Assembly (NCBI GenBank): GCA_015069565.1
Contig: SVIJ01000007.1
Location: 1 to 42,963, forward strand
Length of the DNA stretch: 42,963 nucleotides
Direction of reading: 5' to 3'
Source of the DNA: Clostridiales bacterium
Lineage (GTDB): Bacteria > Bacillota > Clostridia > Christensenellales > Borkfalkiaceae
Part shown: in pieces, positions 7,182-16,060 of the stretch
Position numbering within the stretch: position 1 is the stretch's first letter
Layout: the number at the start of each line of letters is the position of its first letter
Position numbers and translations under genes: made by a program
The notes under the pieces: generated by a model
What the model was told of the DNA's origin: nothing
Seen by the model: only the letters and a program-made list of their open reading frames with translations
The model's database searches: none

Positions 7182-8201
7182 ATGAAAGTTGTTACGTTAG
7201 GTGAATTGATGCTTCGTCTTGCACCCGAAGGCTATACCCGTTTTGTGCAAGCGGATAAATACGGCGCGACCTTTGGCGGCGGTGAAGCAAACGTTGCCGT
7301 TTCCTTGGCAAACTACGGCTTGGACGCGGCGTTCGTCACCAAGCTCCCCGCACATGAAATCGGTCAGGCGGCGGTCAACTCTTTGAGAAAGTTCGGCGTG
7401 GATACGTCGAAAATCGTTCGCGGCGGCGCGCGCGTGGGTATCTACTACCTGGAAAAGGGCGCAAGCCAACGTCCCAGTAAGGTTATCTACGATAGAGCAG
7501 GCGCGGCGTTCGCGCTCTCTAAGTCCGAAGAATACGACTGGAGCGGGATTTTCGAAGGAGTGGACTGGTTCCACTTCACGGGCATCACGCCCGCTCTCGG
7601 CGCAAACGTAGCCGAGCTCACCGAAGAAGCTTGTAAGGCGGCGAAGGCAAAGGGTGTGAAAATTTCCTGCGACTTGAACTACCGCAATAAGCTCTGGACG
7701 AAGGCGGAAGCGCGCGAAACGATGACCAAGCTTATGAAATACGTAGACGTTTGTATCTCGAACGAAGAAGACGCAAACGACGTATTCGGCATCAAGGCGG
7801 AAGATACCGACGTCACGAGCGGTAAGCTCAACAAGGCGGCGTATGAATCGGTGGCTCGTCAGCTCCAAGAAAAGTTCGGCTTTGAATACGTGGCAATCAC
7901 CCTGCGTACTTCCCTTTCCGCAAACGACAACAAGTGGGCAGGTATGCTCTACCACGACGGCAAGGCGTATTTCTCGAAGGAATACCTGATGCACATTGTA
8001 GACCGCGTTGGCGGCGGCGATAGCTTCGGCGGCGGCTTGATTTATTCCCTTTTGAGCGGCTATGATCCCCAAAGCGCTATTGAGTTTGCAGTGGCGGCAA
8101 GCTGCTTGAAGCACTCTATCGAAGGGGACTACAACATGGTTTCCGTAGACGAAGTGAAGAAGCTCGCAGGCGGCGACGCAAGCGGACGCGTACAGAGATA
8201 A
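7182..8201 (+). CDS. kdgK: 2-keto-3-deoxygluconate kinase (PfkB family)
   Basis: 339 residues. It phosphorylates 2-keto-3-deoxygluconate to KDPG, the substrate of Eda. The PfkB/ribokinase fold is shown by the N-terminal 'GELMLRL', the substrate-binding 'FGGGEANVAV' (31-40) and the C-terminal motif 'DRVGGGDSFGGG' (274-285) with catalytic base D280. I start it at ATG 7182, not 7170, because AGGAGATGAT (7165-7174) is an extended Shine-Dalgarno 7 nt before 7182 and would touch the earlier ATG. It is separated from eda by the repeat block but belongs to the same pathway. Confidence 0.95.
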   Translation: MKVVTLGELMLRLAPEGYTRFVQADKYGATFGGGEANVAVSLANYGLDAAFVTKLPAHEIGQAAVNSLRKFGVDTSKIVRGGARVGIYYLEKGASQRPSKVIYDRAGAAFALSKSEEYDWSGIFEGVDWFHFTGITPALGANVAELTEEACKAAKAKGVKISCDLNYRNKLWTKAEARETMTKLMKYVDVCISNEEDANDVFGIKAEDTDVTSGKLNKAAYESVARQLQEKFGFEYVAITLRTSLSANDNKWAGMLYHDGKAYFSKEYLMHIVDRVGGGDSFGGGLIYSLLSGYDPQSAIEFAVAASCLKHSIEGDYNMVSVDEVKKLAGGDASGRVQR

Positions 8202-8223
8202 TTTTTCATTCAATCAAGACATG

Positions 8224-8257
8224 GTATCCCCAAATTCCGTTTGGGGATACTTTTTTT
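8224..8257 (+). terminator. Rho-independent terminator after kdgK
   Basis: An 11-bp perfect stem GTATCCCCAAA/TTTGGGGATAC, loop TTCCG, then seven T. Confidence 0.92.
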
Positions 8258-8292
8258 GTTTGTCGGTGTGTAAATTTTTCTTCCTTTGGGCA

Positions 8293-8298
8293 TATAAT
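8293..8298 (+). promoter_or_regulatory. -10 element (TATAAT) of the ferritin-like gene
   Basis: A perfect TATAAT lies 37 bp before ATG 8335. No good -35 is visible at the expected distance (the region 8269-8276 is AT-rich), so activator dependence or a weak promoter is possible. Confidence 0.45.
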
Positions 8299-8334
8299 AC
8301 ATACGGAACGAAAAAAGAAGGGGGAAGAAAACCG

Positions 8335-9612
8335 ATGAATCCGTTTCATGAAACGCCAAAACCTATTTGCAAATCGCTGCAAAGCTTTAAGGAGATGTAT
8401 CCGCAAGCCTACAACAAGATGGAAGTTGACCCGTATACGAAAACCCGTATCATTTTGATGAACGGTACGGAGTTCGAAGCCAACTGGTTTTCCCATCAAT
8501 TCCAGCGTCACACCGACGACAACGACTTGCGCCGCGAGCTTGCGCTGACGCGCGAAGTAGAAAAACAGCAGCAGCTGAAAGTTTCGCTCTTGAAGCCCGT
8601 CACGGAAAGCGCGCTGGAACACACGATCGGCTACGAACAGCTTGCCGTCGATTTGACCGCCGAGCTTGCCAAGCGCGAGCCCGATTGCTACGTGAAAAAA
8701 GCGCTCGACTTTGCACTACTCGAAGACTTCGACCACTTGTACCGCTACGCCAACGAGCTGGAAATGGAGCAGGGTGTGCAAGCGGAACGCTTGGTGGGCA
8801 GGTACACCGAAATTATGCCTGGGCGGCCTACGATCGCCCATCACCGTTTCCCGAAGGACAACGTACGCCGCTCGATTGACAGCAAGACCGCTGACAAGCA
8901 AACGGTGCTCTCGACCATGATCATCACGGCGGCGGAGCAACAGACGATGAACTATTATATGAACATCACGAACTTTGCCAAGAACGACGCGTCGAGAAGG
9001 CTGTACCAAGAGATTGCGCTCGTCGAAGAAGAGCACGTCACCCATTACGGCTCGCTGATGGACCCGAACGCGACGTGGCTGGAAATGCTCTTGTGGCACG
9101 AATACGTGGAATGTTATCTGTACTGGTCGTGCTACATGACGGAAACGGACGCGTATATCAAACAGCTTTGGGAGCAAAACTTCGAGATGGAAGTGGCGCA
9201 CCTGCACAAGGCGGCGGAGCTGCTCAAAAAGTACGAAGGAAAGGAATGGCAGCAGGTGATTCCCGACGGAACCTTCCCCAAGCCCCTTTCCTTGCACGAA
9301 AATATCAGCTACGTTCGGGATATATTAAGCAGTACGGTGCAGTATACGTCCTTGGTGGAAGATTACGCGAAGGTGGAAGATTTGCCTTCGGACGCCGATT
9401 TCTATTTCTTCCAGCAGACGATTGCGCCGAGCATTTCTATCGTGCCGTCGCATAACGTTATCAACACGCACATTCGCAAATGCGGCAAGGATTACCGCTT
9501 TGAAACGAAGCCCAACCCGATCCGCGAGCTTCGCTGTCGCACCGAAGACAACACGGACGTGGGCAGGAAGCCGAACGCCGCACCGTCTACAAACTTCACC
9601 TGCAACGATTAA
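8335..9612 (+). CDS. Ferritin-like (diiron four-helix) domain protein
   Basis: 425 residues from ATG 8335, with GAAGGGGGAAG as ribosome binding site. The frame is open to 8221 but that part covers the terminator and promoter. Helical segments hold repeated acidic/His motifs typical of ferritin-like proteins: 'EQLAVDLTAELAKRE', 'ALLEDFDHLYRYANELE', 'EIALVEEEHVTHYG', 'EMLLWHEYVECYLYWSCYM' and 'NFEMEVAHLHKAAELL'. The E..H pairs could bind two irons. The N-terminal ~90 and C-terminal ~90 residues are outside the core, and the tail is Cys-containing. A role in oxygen/iron handling or an oxidase activity is possible; the exact function is unknown. Confidence 0.7.
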   Translation: MNPFHETPKPICKSLQSFKEMYPQAYNKMEVDPYTKTRIILMNGTEFEANWFSHQFQRHTDDNDLRRELALTREVEKQQQLKVSLLKPVTESALEHTIGYEQLAVDLTAELAKREPDCYVKKALDFALLEDFDHLYRYANELEMEQGVQAERLVGRYTEIMPGRPTIAHHRFPKDNVRRSIDSKTADKQTVLSTMIITAAEQQTMNYYMNITNFAKNDASRRLYQEIALVEEEHVTHYGSLMDPNATWLEMLLWHEYVECYLYWSCYMTETDAYIKQLWEQNFEMEVAHLHKAAELLKKYEGKEWQQVIPDGTFPKPLSLHENISYVRDILSSTVQYTSLVEDYAKVEDLPSDADFYFFQQTIAPSISIVPSHNVINTHIRKCGKDYRFETKPNPIRELRCRTEDNTDVGRKPNAAPSTNFTCND

Positions 9613-9632
9613 CCGCGTTTTCTCACGCGTGT

Positions 9633-9666
9633 ACGCCTTTCCCTTTTAGGGGAAGGCGTTTTTTTC
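9633..9666 (+). terminator. Rho-independent terminator
   Basis: ACGCCTTTCCC pairs with GGGGAAGGCGT (one G-U pair) around a TTTTA loop and is followed by a T-run. Confidence 0.85.
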
Positions 9667-9676
9667 CGTTTACCGC

Positions 9677-9705
9677 TTGACAAACGTGAGAAACGGGGGT
9701 ATAAT
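9677..9705 (+). promoter_or_regulatory. Consensus promoter giving a leaderless mRNA
   Basis: TTGACA (9677-9682), 17-bp spacer, TATAAT (9700-9705). The ATG of the next gene is at 9715, only 9 nt after the -10, so the start site falls at or within about 3 nt of the start codon. Confidence 0.85.
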
Positions 9706-9714
9706 AAAGCTATT

Positions 9715-10566
9715 ATGAAACTGTGTATTGATTTTGGCGAGCCCTTAGAAGCTTTGGGCTTGGAAAACGCAATAAAGGCAATCAAGGCGGCAGGCTTTGA
9801 CGGTATCGACTTCTCGTTTAAGGACAAGATAGGCAAGGAGCTTTTGCTTGATGAGAACTGGGACGAGAACGCGTGGCGCATCCGCAAGGCTTTGGACGCA
9901 GGCGGCTTGGTTTGCAACCAAACGCACGCGCCGATGGATTTTTCCGCCGCGTGCAAGCTTTGCCCGAAAACGCCCGAGATGGAGCGGATCATCCGCGCCT
10001 TCCGTTTTTCGCAAATTTTGGGCGCAAAGATCGTAGTGGTGCACGCTGTCACGGATGTAAAACCCGTCGATTTTATCCCTTACAACCTGCGTTTTTATAA
10101 GCTTTTAGAGCCGTACGCAAAGGCGGCAAACGTCAAAATCGCCGTGGAAAACCTGTTCAAATTCGACGCAAAATTCCATCGCTTTGAAGGGGTGTTTGAA
10201 ACGGGGGAAAAGCTCTCGTCCTTTGTGCAAAAGCTGCGCTCGTCGCAGTTTGTAGCCTGCGTGGATACAGGCCACGCCGCGCTGACAGGCACGCCGCCTG
10301 AAAAGCTGATTGCGGGTATGAACAAGAGCTTGGTCAAATGCGTGCACCTGCACGACAACGACGGCAAGGACGATTTACACCTGCTTCCCTATTCGGGCGT
10401 GCTCGACTGGGACGAGATTTTATCGTCGCTGAAAAAAATCGGCTACGATGGGGATATCACCTTCGAGATTATGTTCTTCTTAGAGAAGTTCTCGGCGGAA
10501 AAAATGCCCATCGCGCTTGCCTTAGCAGGCGAAGTGGCGCGCAAGTTCAAATACAAAATGGCATAA
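9715..10566 (+). CDS. Sugar phosphate isomerase/epimerase-like TIM-barrel protein
   Basis: 283 residues of the xylose isomerase-like TIM-barrel (AP endonuclease 2) superfamily. Likely metal ligands lie at strand ends: E in 'IAVENLF', D and H in 'CVDTGHAALTG', H in 'CVHLHDNDG' and E in 'DITFEIM'. Such proteins act on sugars such as tagatose, fructose or inositol derivatives; the substrate cannot be read from sequence. There is no ribosome binding site: the consensus promoter ends 9 nt before ATG, so translation is probably leaderless. It is a single-gene unit between two terminators. A second family member lies at 27496. Confidence 0.8.
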   Translation: MKLCIDFGEPLEALGLENAIKAIKAAGFDGIDFSFKDKIGKELLLDENWDENAWRIRKALDAGGLVCNQTHAPMDFSAACKLCPKTPEMERIIRAFRFSQILGAKIVVVHAVTDVKPVDFIPYNLRFYKLLEPYAKAANVKIAVENLFKFDAKFHRFEGVFETGEKLSSFVQKLRSSQFVACVDTGHAALTGTPPEKLIAGMNKSLVKCVHLHDNDGKDDLHLLPYSGVLDWDEILSSLKKIGYDGDITFEIMFFLEKFSAEKMPIALALAGEVARKFKYKMA

Positions 10567-10586
10567 CCATGTATGCCTTGAAATAC

Positions 10587-10613
10587 AAAAAAGCGTACTT
10601 TTGTGCGCTTTTT
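10587..10613 (+). terminator. Weak Rho-independent terminator
   Basis: AAAAAGCGTAC pairs with GTGCGCTTTTT across a TTTT loop; the T-run is part of the stem. Confidence 0.65.
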
Positions 10614-10636
10614 ACAATCTATAACGAGAGAGAGTT

Positions 10637-12358
10637 ATGAAAAAGATACGAAGATTTTTTGCCTATTATAAACCGCATAAAAAGCTGTTTATTCTCGACC
10701 TTATCTGTTCCTTTTTGATTTCGGCGTGCAATATGTTCTACCCGATGATTGCGCGTGATATCATACAGGCGGTGGAAAACAAGGATTTGCAGTTCATCAT
10801 CACGTGGGCTATCGTGCTTGCGGTAATCTATATTGCCAAGGCATTTTTGAACTATATCGTCGGCTACTGGGGGCACGTGCTCGGCGTGCGTATTCAAGCG
10901 GATATGCGACGGGATTTGTTCCGTCACATCGAAACGCTGTCCTTCACCTTCTTCGACGAGAACAAGACGGGGAGCGTTATGTCCCGTTTGACGAACGACT
11001 TGTTCGAAGTGTCCGAGCTTGCCCATCACGGACCCGAAGATTTGTTCAATTCCTGCCTTTCGATTATCGGCGCGCTCGTAATCTTGACGACCATCAACGG
11101 CTGGTTGGCGCTTGCGGTGCTGTTGTACATTCCCTTGATGGTGCTCTTTGCAGGCTTTGCGCGGACGAAGATGAACGCGGCGTTCAAGGATTCTCGAAAG
11201 CGGGTGGCGGAGCTGAACGCGGAAATCGAGTCTTCCTTGACGGGCATTCGTGTGACGAAAGCGTATAACGCAGCGAGGACGGAGTGTGAAAAATTCGACG
11301 ACGTAAACGGCAATTTTAAGCACGCGCGCAGCCAAGCCTACAAAGCGATGGGCTTATTCCATGGGGGCATGACCTTCTTCAACGACTTTTTGTACCTGCT
11401 TGCGCTTGTGTTTGGCGGCTTGATGTTCTACTTCGGGCATATTCGCGTGGAAGATTTCACAGCGTATATTTTGTTCATCACACAGCTGCTTGCGCCCATT
11501 CGTACGCTTGTGATTTTATTCGAGCAAATTCAAGACGGTATGACGGGCTTTGAACGGTTCTGCGAAGTAATGGACACGCAGGGGGAATACGAGCCCGAAA
11601 CGCCCGTATTTTCCGAAATGGAAGGGGACGTTGTCTTCGACGGTGTGACCTTTGCCTACAAGACGGGGGATACGGACGAAGTACTCAAAGGGGTTTCCTT
11701 TACGGCAAAGCAGGGCAAAACGCTTGCGCTTGTCGGGTCTTCGGGGGGCGGTAAAACAACGATTTGCCACCTAATTCCACGCTTTTATAAGCGGGACGGC
11801 GGCGTGATTTCCATCGGCGGCGTGGACATCAACGACGTTTCGTCGGAAACTCTGCGCGCGAAGATTGCGCTTGTGGCGCAGGACGTTTTCCTGTTTGCAG
11901 GCAGTATCAAGGACAATATCTTATACGGCAACCCGAACGCTACGGATGAAGAAGTGGTACAGGCGGCAAAGCGCGCGAACATTCACGAGTTTATTTTGGG
12001 CTTGGAAAACGGCTACGACACCGAAGTGGGGGAACGTGGCGTCAAGCTTTCAGGCGGTCAAAAGCAAAGAATTTCGATTGCGCGCGCCTTTTTGAAGGAC
12101 CCGTCCATCTTGATTTTGGACGAAGCGACGAGCGCGCTTGACAACATGACGGAAATGCAGGTACAAGCGGCGCTGTCCGAGCTTGCCAAGGGACGCACGA
12201 CCATCGTGGTGGCGCACCGTCTTTCCACCGTCAAGAACGCGGACGAGATACTCGTGATTGAAAACGGTAAGATCACCGAGCGCGGCAATCACGAAAGCCT
12301 TGTCGAGCTTGGCGGCTTGTACGCAGAGCTTTACCGTTATCAGTTCAGGGAGAATTGA
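10637..12358 (+). CDS. ABC transporter, fused permease and ATPase (MsbA/MDR exporter type)
   Basis: 573 residues. The N-terminal permease (about 15-300) has six predicted membrane segments of the ABC type I exporter fold; the nucleotide-binding domain spans 330-573. Walker A is GSSGGGKTT (367-375; the family usually has GSSGSGKTT), the signature is LSGGQ (471-475), Walker B is ILILDE (491-496) and the H-loop His is H527. Half-transporters of this kind dimerise and export drugs, lipids or peptides. No partner half-transporter is adjacent, so a homodimer is likely. GAGAGAG precedes ATG. The LMW phosphatase follows directly, with its ATG 1 nt after the stop. Confidence 0.93.
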   Translation: MKKIRRFFAYYKPHKKLFILDLICSFLISACNMFYPMIARDIIQAVENKDLQFIITWAIVLAVIYIAKAFLNYIVGYWGHVLGVRIQADMRRDLFRHIETLSFTFFDENKTGSVMSRLTNDLFEVSELAHHGPEDLFNSCLSIIGALVILTTINGWLALAVLLYIPLMVLFAGFARTKMNAAFKDSRKRVAELNAEIESSLTGIRVTKAYNAARTECEKFDDVNGNFKHARSQAYKAMGLFHGGMTFFNDFLYLLALVFGGLMFYFGHIRVEDFTAYILFITQLLAPIRTLVILFEQIQDGMTGFERFCEVMDTQGEYEPETPVFSEMEGDVVFDGVTFAYKTGDTDEVLKGVSFTAKQGKTLALVGSSGGGKTTICHLIPRFYKRDGGVISIGGVDINDVSSETLRAKIALVAQDVFLFAGSIKDNILYGNPNATDEEVVQAAKRANIHEFILGLENGYDTEVGERGVKLSGGQKQRISIARAFLKDPSILILDEATSALDNMTEMQVQAALSELAKGRTTIVVAHRLSTVKNADEILVIENGKITERGNHESLVELGGLYAELYRYQFREN

Positions 12359-12359
12359 T

Positions 12360-12818
12360 ATGGCAAAGATCATGTTTGTTTGCCACGGCAATATTTGCCG
12401 TTCGCCGATGGCGGAGTTTGTCTTTTTAGACCTTGCCAAAAAAGCGGGCAGGGCGCAGGATTTTATCGTCGCGTCGTCGGCGGTTTCGACGGAAGAAATT
12501 TGGGGCGGCGTGGGCAATCCCGTCTATCCGCCTGTGAAAAAGCTTTTGAATGGTTTGGGAATTTCCTGTGACGGAAAACGGGCGGTACAGCTCACCGAAA
12601 AGGATGGTGAGTATTACGATTATATTTTTTGTATGGATAGCTCAAACGTGCGCCGCGCAAAGCAAATTGTAGGGGGCAGGTATGCGTCGAAGGTGGAGCG
12701 GCTGCTTGATTTTGTCGGAATAGGCGGCGACGTTGCCGACCCTTGGTACACCCGAGATTTCACAGCGACCTATCGGGATATTTTGCTCTCGTCGCAGCTT
12801 CTACTTGAAAAATTGTAA
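12360..12818 (+). CDS. Low-molecular-weight protein tyrosine phosphatase family
   Basis: 152 residues, beginning 'MAKIMFVCHGNICRSPMAE'. The P-loop C(X)5R is C8-R14, followed by S15, and the general-acid Asp is D127 in 'VADPWY'. The enzyme hydrolyses phosphotyrosine (or possibly phosphoarginine). The true start is the ATG at 12360, 1 nt after the ABC transporter stop and preceded by AGGGAG; earlier in-frame sequence is shadow. Near residues 105-108 it contains GGRY, encoded within a GGGGGCAGGTATG motif that recurs across this window. Confidence 0.92.
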   Translation: MAKIMFVCHGNICRSPMAEFVFLDLAKKAGRAQDFIVASSAVSTEEIWGGVGNPVYPPVKKLLNGLGISCDGKRAVQLTEKDGEYYDYIFCMDSSNVRRAKQIVGGRYASKVERLLDFVGIGGDVADPWYTRDFTATYRDILLSSQLLLEKL

Positions 12819-12820
12819 TC

Positions 12821-12852
12821 AAAAAAGCCTTGCGAAATCGCAAGGCTTTTTT
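12821..12852. terminator. Bidirectional terminator between convergent genes
   Basis: AAAAAAGCCTTGCGA pairs with TCGCAAGGCTTTTTT around an AA loop. It works for the phosphatase gene (+) and for the membrane protein gene ending at 12867 (-). Confidence 0.92.
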
Positions 12853-12866
12853 CGTATAACAAAGGG

Positions 12867-13664
12867 TTATTCGGTTTTGAGTTCATCTGCGGCGGCAAGC
12901 TCCGTTTCCGCTGGCAAGGCTTTCACCTTGACCTTTTTTCTTGCCTGTTTTTCCGCCTTTTTTGCGGCTTTTTCGGCTATTTTTTGCTCTTTTTTCGCTA
13001 TCTTTTTCTCGCGATTTTCTTCCTTTTGCTGCTCTTGTAATTGCAACCGTTTTTGTGCGTCCTTTTCCGCTTGCGCGTGCAGGATTTTTTGGCGGCGCGT
13101 CTGTTCGGGCGCGGCTTTTTCTTCCTTGCCAACCAGTCTACGGAAGAAGTTGCCCGTCTTTCTGCTTACTTCCGCAAACGGCTGGGTGAGATCTTCCTTT
13201 ACACCCTCCTTGACGAGCCCGACGATTTCATTGACGACAACAGGCAAAATCCAACCGATTACGGCAAAGACGATTTGCAGGATGAGCAAAACCGTTCGCA
13301 TGGCAAGCAAGAGAACGTACACGACGTTGCTACTGACGTAAGCGAGTGAATAAAAAAGCGAGCCGACGTTGAATACTTGTACGCAAACCTTCAACGTTTT
13401 TATGATGTTTGCGCCTAGCTTTTTGACGGTGGAATAGTCCTTGTCGAGCTCTTTGCCGAACTTGCTTTCTATCAAGCCAAAGCCGAGAAAGAAGACGGAT
13501 ACGGCAAGCAAAATAGCGTTTATAATCGTTTCGCCTGCACCTACGGCGAGCGCATACACGTAGTAGAAAACGCCAAAGGCTTGCATACCGATGCCGCACC
13601 AAAATGGAATTTTCTTAAAGTCGCCGATGAGTTTATTCAAGGCGGCTTTTGTATACTTAAACAT
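12867..13664 (-). CDS. Hypothetical membrane protein with Lys/Ala/Glu-rich cytoplasmic tail
   Basis: 265 residues from the ATG at 13664 (AGGGGAA upstream); an earlier in-frame ATG at 13727 lies inside the promoter. There are about four hydrophobic segments in residues 15-145, then a strongly charged tail (about 170-250) rich in K, E, A and Q with a coiled-coil look ('KKEQKIAEKAAKKAEKQARKK'). I recognise no family. Topology suggests a membrane-bound protein with a long cytoplasmic, possibly nucleic-acid- or membrane-binding, tail. It is downstream of glnN on the same strand with its own promoter. Confidence 0.75.
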   Translation of the reverse strand: MFKYTKAALNKLIGDFKKIPFWCGIGMQAFGVFYYVYALAVGAGETIINAILLAVSVFFLGFGLIESKFGKELDKDYSTVKKLGANIIKTLKVCVQVFNVGSLFYSLAYVSSNVVYVLLLAMRTVLLILQIVFAVIGWILPVVVNEIVGLVKEGVKEDLTQPFAEVSRKTGNFFRRLVGKEEKAAPEQTRRQKILHAQAEKDAQKRLQLQEQQKEENREKKIAKKEQKIAEKAAKKAEKQARKKVKVKALPAETELAAADELKTE

Positions 13665-13697
13665 AATCGTTCCCCTTTTCTTTTGTGGTCTGCGTTT

Positions 13698-13727
13698 ATT
13701 ATAGCACAAAAGGGGATATTTCGTCAA
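13698..13727 (-). promoter_or_regulatory. Promoter of the Lys-rich membrane protein gene
   Basis: On the minus strand TTGACG (13727-13722), 18-bp spacer, TATAAT (13703-13698). It gives a leader of about 30 nt. Confidence 0.7.
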
Positions 13728-13736
13728 GAGTGGGGC

Positions 13737-15824
13737 TTATTTTACGCTGTAAAGAAGCTGGTAATAGTTGGGGAAGGGCCAAACGTCGGTGGCGCAAAGC
13801 TTCTCCGCTTCGTCGGCGTGTTTGCGCAAAAGCGCCATGGCAGGTACGACCACGTGCGCGATGCGAAGCGCGGCTTCCCGCTCGTCCTTTGGCATATCCA
13901 AAAGGGTGGCTTTTAAGGCATGCGCCGCAGAGAGCATATGCTCATTTGCGGTAGCCAGGTCTTTGATGAGTGCTTCTTCACTCGCTGTGGGAATAGACGA
14001 GAAGGTGGCTTTTTTCATCGTCAAATTCTGACACAAACGAGATACGTAGGAAGACACCGCAGGGTAGATTTGCCCGATTGCCATATCCACGGCGGTCTTG
14101 GCTTCTACCTGCACCGTCTTGACGTAGTTTTCCAGCTGGATCTTCGCGCGGGCAAGTACTTCGTTCTTCGTGTACACCCCTTGGCGTAAGAAGACGTCGA
14201 TGTTCTCTTTTTTGAACCATTCTTCCACCGCTTCGGCGGTGTTTTTGTGATTCAAAAGTCCGCGCCGCGCCGCTTCTTCTTCCCATTCGGGGCCGTAGCC
14301 GTTGTAGTTGAAGATGATGCGGTAATGCTTTTTGAGCAGCTTTTCGGTGTACGTTTTCACCGCGTTGTCGAAATCCTGCGTCTTCGTCAGCTTTTCAAGC
14401 TTGTCTACCGCTTCGGCAAACGCTTCGGCAACGATGGTGTTCAAGACGATGTTCGGGTCGGCAACGGACGCGGACGAGCCGAGCATACGGAACTCAAACT
14501 TATTCCCTGTGAACGCGAACGGCGAAGTGCGGTTGCGATCGGTGGAGTCGATGGGGAAGATGGGGCTTTCAGGGACCCCGATGCTCCCTTTTACCGTCTT
14601 GTGTGGCGTGTAATTCTTGCCTAAAACGATGGAGTCTACAAGTGCGCCAAGCTCGTCGCCAAGGTAGACGGAAATGATAGCAGGGGGCGCTTCACCGCCG
14701 CCTAAGCGGTGATCGTTCGCCGCCGACGCTACGCAGGCGCGAAGAATACCTTGGTACTTATCCACCGCCTTGATGATGCAGGCGAGAATGAGCATAAACA
14801 GCGAATTGTTTTCAGGGTGTTCGCCAGGGTCGAGCAGGTTTAAGCCCGTCGTCGAGAGCGACCAGTTGTTGTGTTTACCGCTGCCGTTGATGCCGACGAA
14901 CGGTTTTTCGTGCAACAGGCAAACCAAGCCGTGCTTTTGCGCCACCTTTTTCATAATATCCATCGTCAGCTGGTTCTGGTCTACCGCTACGTTCGTTGTA
15001 GTGAAGATGGGGGCAAGCTCGTGCTGTGCGGGTGCGGCTTCGTTGTGCTTACTTTTCGAGAGCACGCCGTGCCGCCAAAGGGTTTCGTCTAAGTCCTTCA
15101 TAAACGCCGCAACGCGGGGCTTTAACGAGCCGAAATAGTGGTCTTCAAGCTCCTGTCCGCGCGGCGTGGGCGCGCCGAACAGCGTTCTGCCTGTCAAGAC
15201 AAGGTCTTGCCGCTTTTCCCAAAGCTTTTCGTCCACCAAAAAGTATTCCTGTTCAGGGCCGACGGTGGTGCTCACCTTGTGTGTTTCGATGCCAAACAGC
15301 TTCAAAAGCCGCTTTGCTTCGCGGTCGATGGCGGTCATGGATTTCAAAAGGGGCGCTTTTTTATCCAGCGTTTCCCCTGTGTAAGAGATGAAAATCGTCG
15401 GGATATAAAGGGTGCCGTCCTTGACGAAAGCAGGGGAAGTGGGATCCCAAGCGGTGTAGCCGCGCGCCGCGCTAGTGGCTCTGGAGCCGCCCGAAGGGAA
15501 GGAAGACGCGTCGGGCTCGCCGACGATGAGCGATTTCCCTGTCAGTTGCATGATGATTGCGTCGCCGCCGACGGGCTCGATAAAGCTATCGTGCTTTTCT
15601 GCGGTCAGGTTGGTGAGCGGCTGAAACCAGTGGGTGTAGTGGGTTGCGCCCTTGGAGAGAGCCCAGTCCTTCATTGCGTTTGCCACCGAATCGGCAATGT
15701 TCATATCAATCGTTTTGCCTTCGTCGATGGTTTTTCTCAAGGATTTATACACTTCGCTGGGGAGTGTACTGCGCATTACGCCGTCGTTAAATACGTTTTC
15801 GCCAAAAATTTCGGGGATGTGCAT
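13737..15824 (-). CDS. glnN: Glutamine synthetase type III
   Basis: 695 residues, the GSIII size (about 700), much longer than GSI. It makes glutamine from glutamate, ammonia and ATP. Typical GSIII features are the N-terminal 'FGENVFNDGVMRSTLP', 'THWFQPLTNLTAEKHDSF', 'GPEQEYFLVD', 'NEAAPAQHELAPIF', 'NGSGKHNNWSL' (glutamate/metal binding) and 'DRNRTSPFAFTGNKFEFR'. The start codon is preceded by GGCAGGT, 9 nt away, rather than a standard AGGAGG. A promoter lies 36 bp upstream. No GlnR-type operator is evident. Confidence 0.97.
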   Translation of the reverse strand: MHIPEIFGENVFNDGVMRSTLPSEVYKSLRKTIDEGKTIDMNIADSVANAMKDWALSKGATHYTHWFQPLTNLTAEKHDSFIEPVGGDAIIMQLTGKSLIVGEPDASSFPSGGSRATSAARGYTAWDPTSPAFVKDGTLYIPTIFISYTGETLDKKAPLLKSMTAIDREAKRLLKLFGIETHKVSTTVGPEQEYFLVDEKLWEKRQDLVLTGRTLFGAPTPRGQELEDHYFGSLKPRVAAFMKDLDETLWRHGVLSKSKHNEAAPAQHELAPIFTTTNVAVDQNQLTMDIMKKVAQKHGLVCLLHEKPFVGINGSGKHNNWSLSTTGLNLLDPGEHPENNSLFMLILACIIKAVDKYQGILRACVASAANDHRLGGGEAPPAIISVYLGDELGALVDSIVLGKNYTPHKTVKGSIGVPESPIFPIDSTDRNRTSPFAFTGNKFEFRMLGSSASVADPNIVLNTIVAEAFAEAVDKLEKLTKTQDFDNAVKTYTEKLLKKHYRIIFNYNGYGPEWEEEAARRGLLNHKNTAEAVEEWFKKENIDVFLRQGVYTKNEVLARAKIQLENYVKTVQVEAKTAVDMAIGQIYPAVSSYVSRLCQNLTMKKATFSSIPTASEEALIKDLATANEHMLSAAHALKATLLDMPKDEREAALRIAHVVVPAMALLRKHADEAEKLCATDVWPFPNYYQLLYSVK

Positions 15825-15859
15825 GGTAAATACCTGCCTTTTTTCAAAATTATACTGCT

Positions 15860-15889
15860 ATTATACGCGCGTGAAAAGGGGCAAGTCAA
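15860..15889 (-). promoter_or_regulatory. Promoter of glnN
   Basis: Minus strand TTGACT (15889-15884), 18-bp spacer, TATAAT (15865-15860). Confidence 0.75.
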
Positions 15890-16012
15890 ATAAAATTTGC
15901 CGTTTTTAGACGATTGCCAAAAAATCAACCGAATTTTTATTTCTACTTGATAAAATCAACTATAAATAAGCGATTTTTAGTAAAAAATAAAGATAAAACT
16001 TTATAAAAGCAA
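15890..16012. other. AT-rich intergenic spacer upstream of glnN
   Basis: About 120 bp of A/T-rich sequence between the glnN promoter and the terminator of the methyltransferase gene, with several short A and T tracts. I see no ORF or palindrome of note; it could act as an UP-element or curved DNA for glnN. Confidence 0.4.
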
Positions 16013-16039
16013 ACAAAAAAAGGGAGTGATAGCACTCCC
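16013..16039 (-). terminator. Terminator of the THUMP methyltransferase gene
   Basis: Read on the minus strand: GGGAGTG, loop CTAT, CACTCCC, then a T-run. It sits 22 bp after the stop at 16061. Confidence 0.88.
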
Positions 16040-16060
16040 AAAAGAATTAAAATCTACTTT

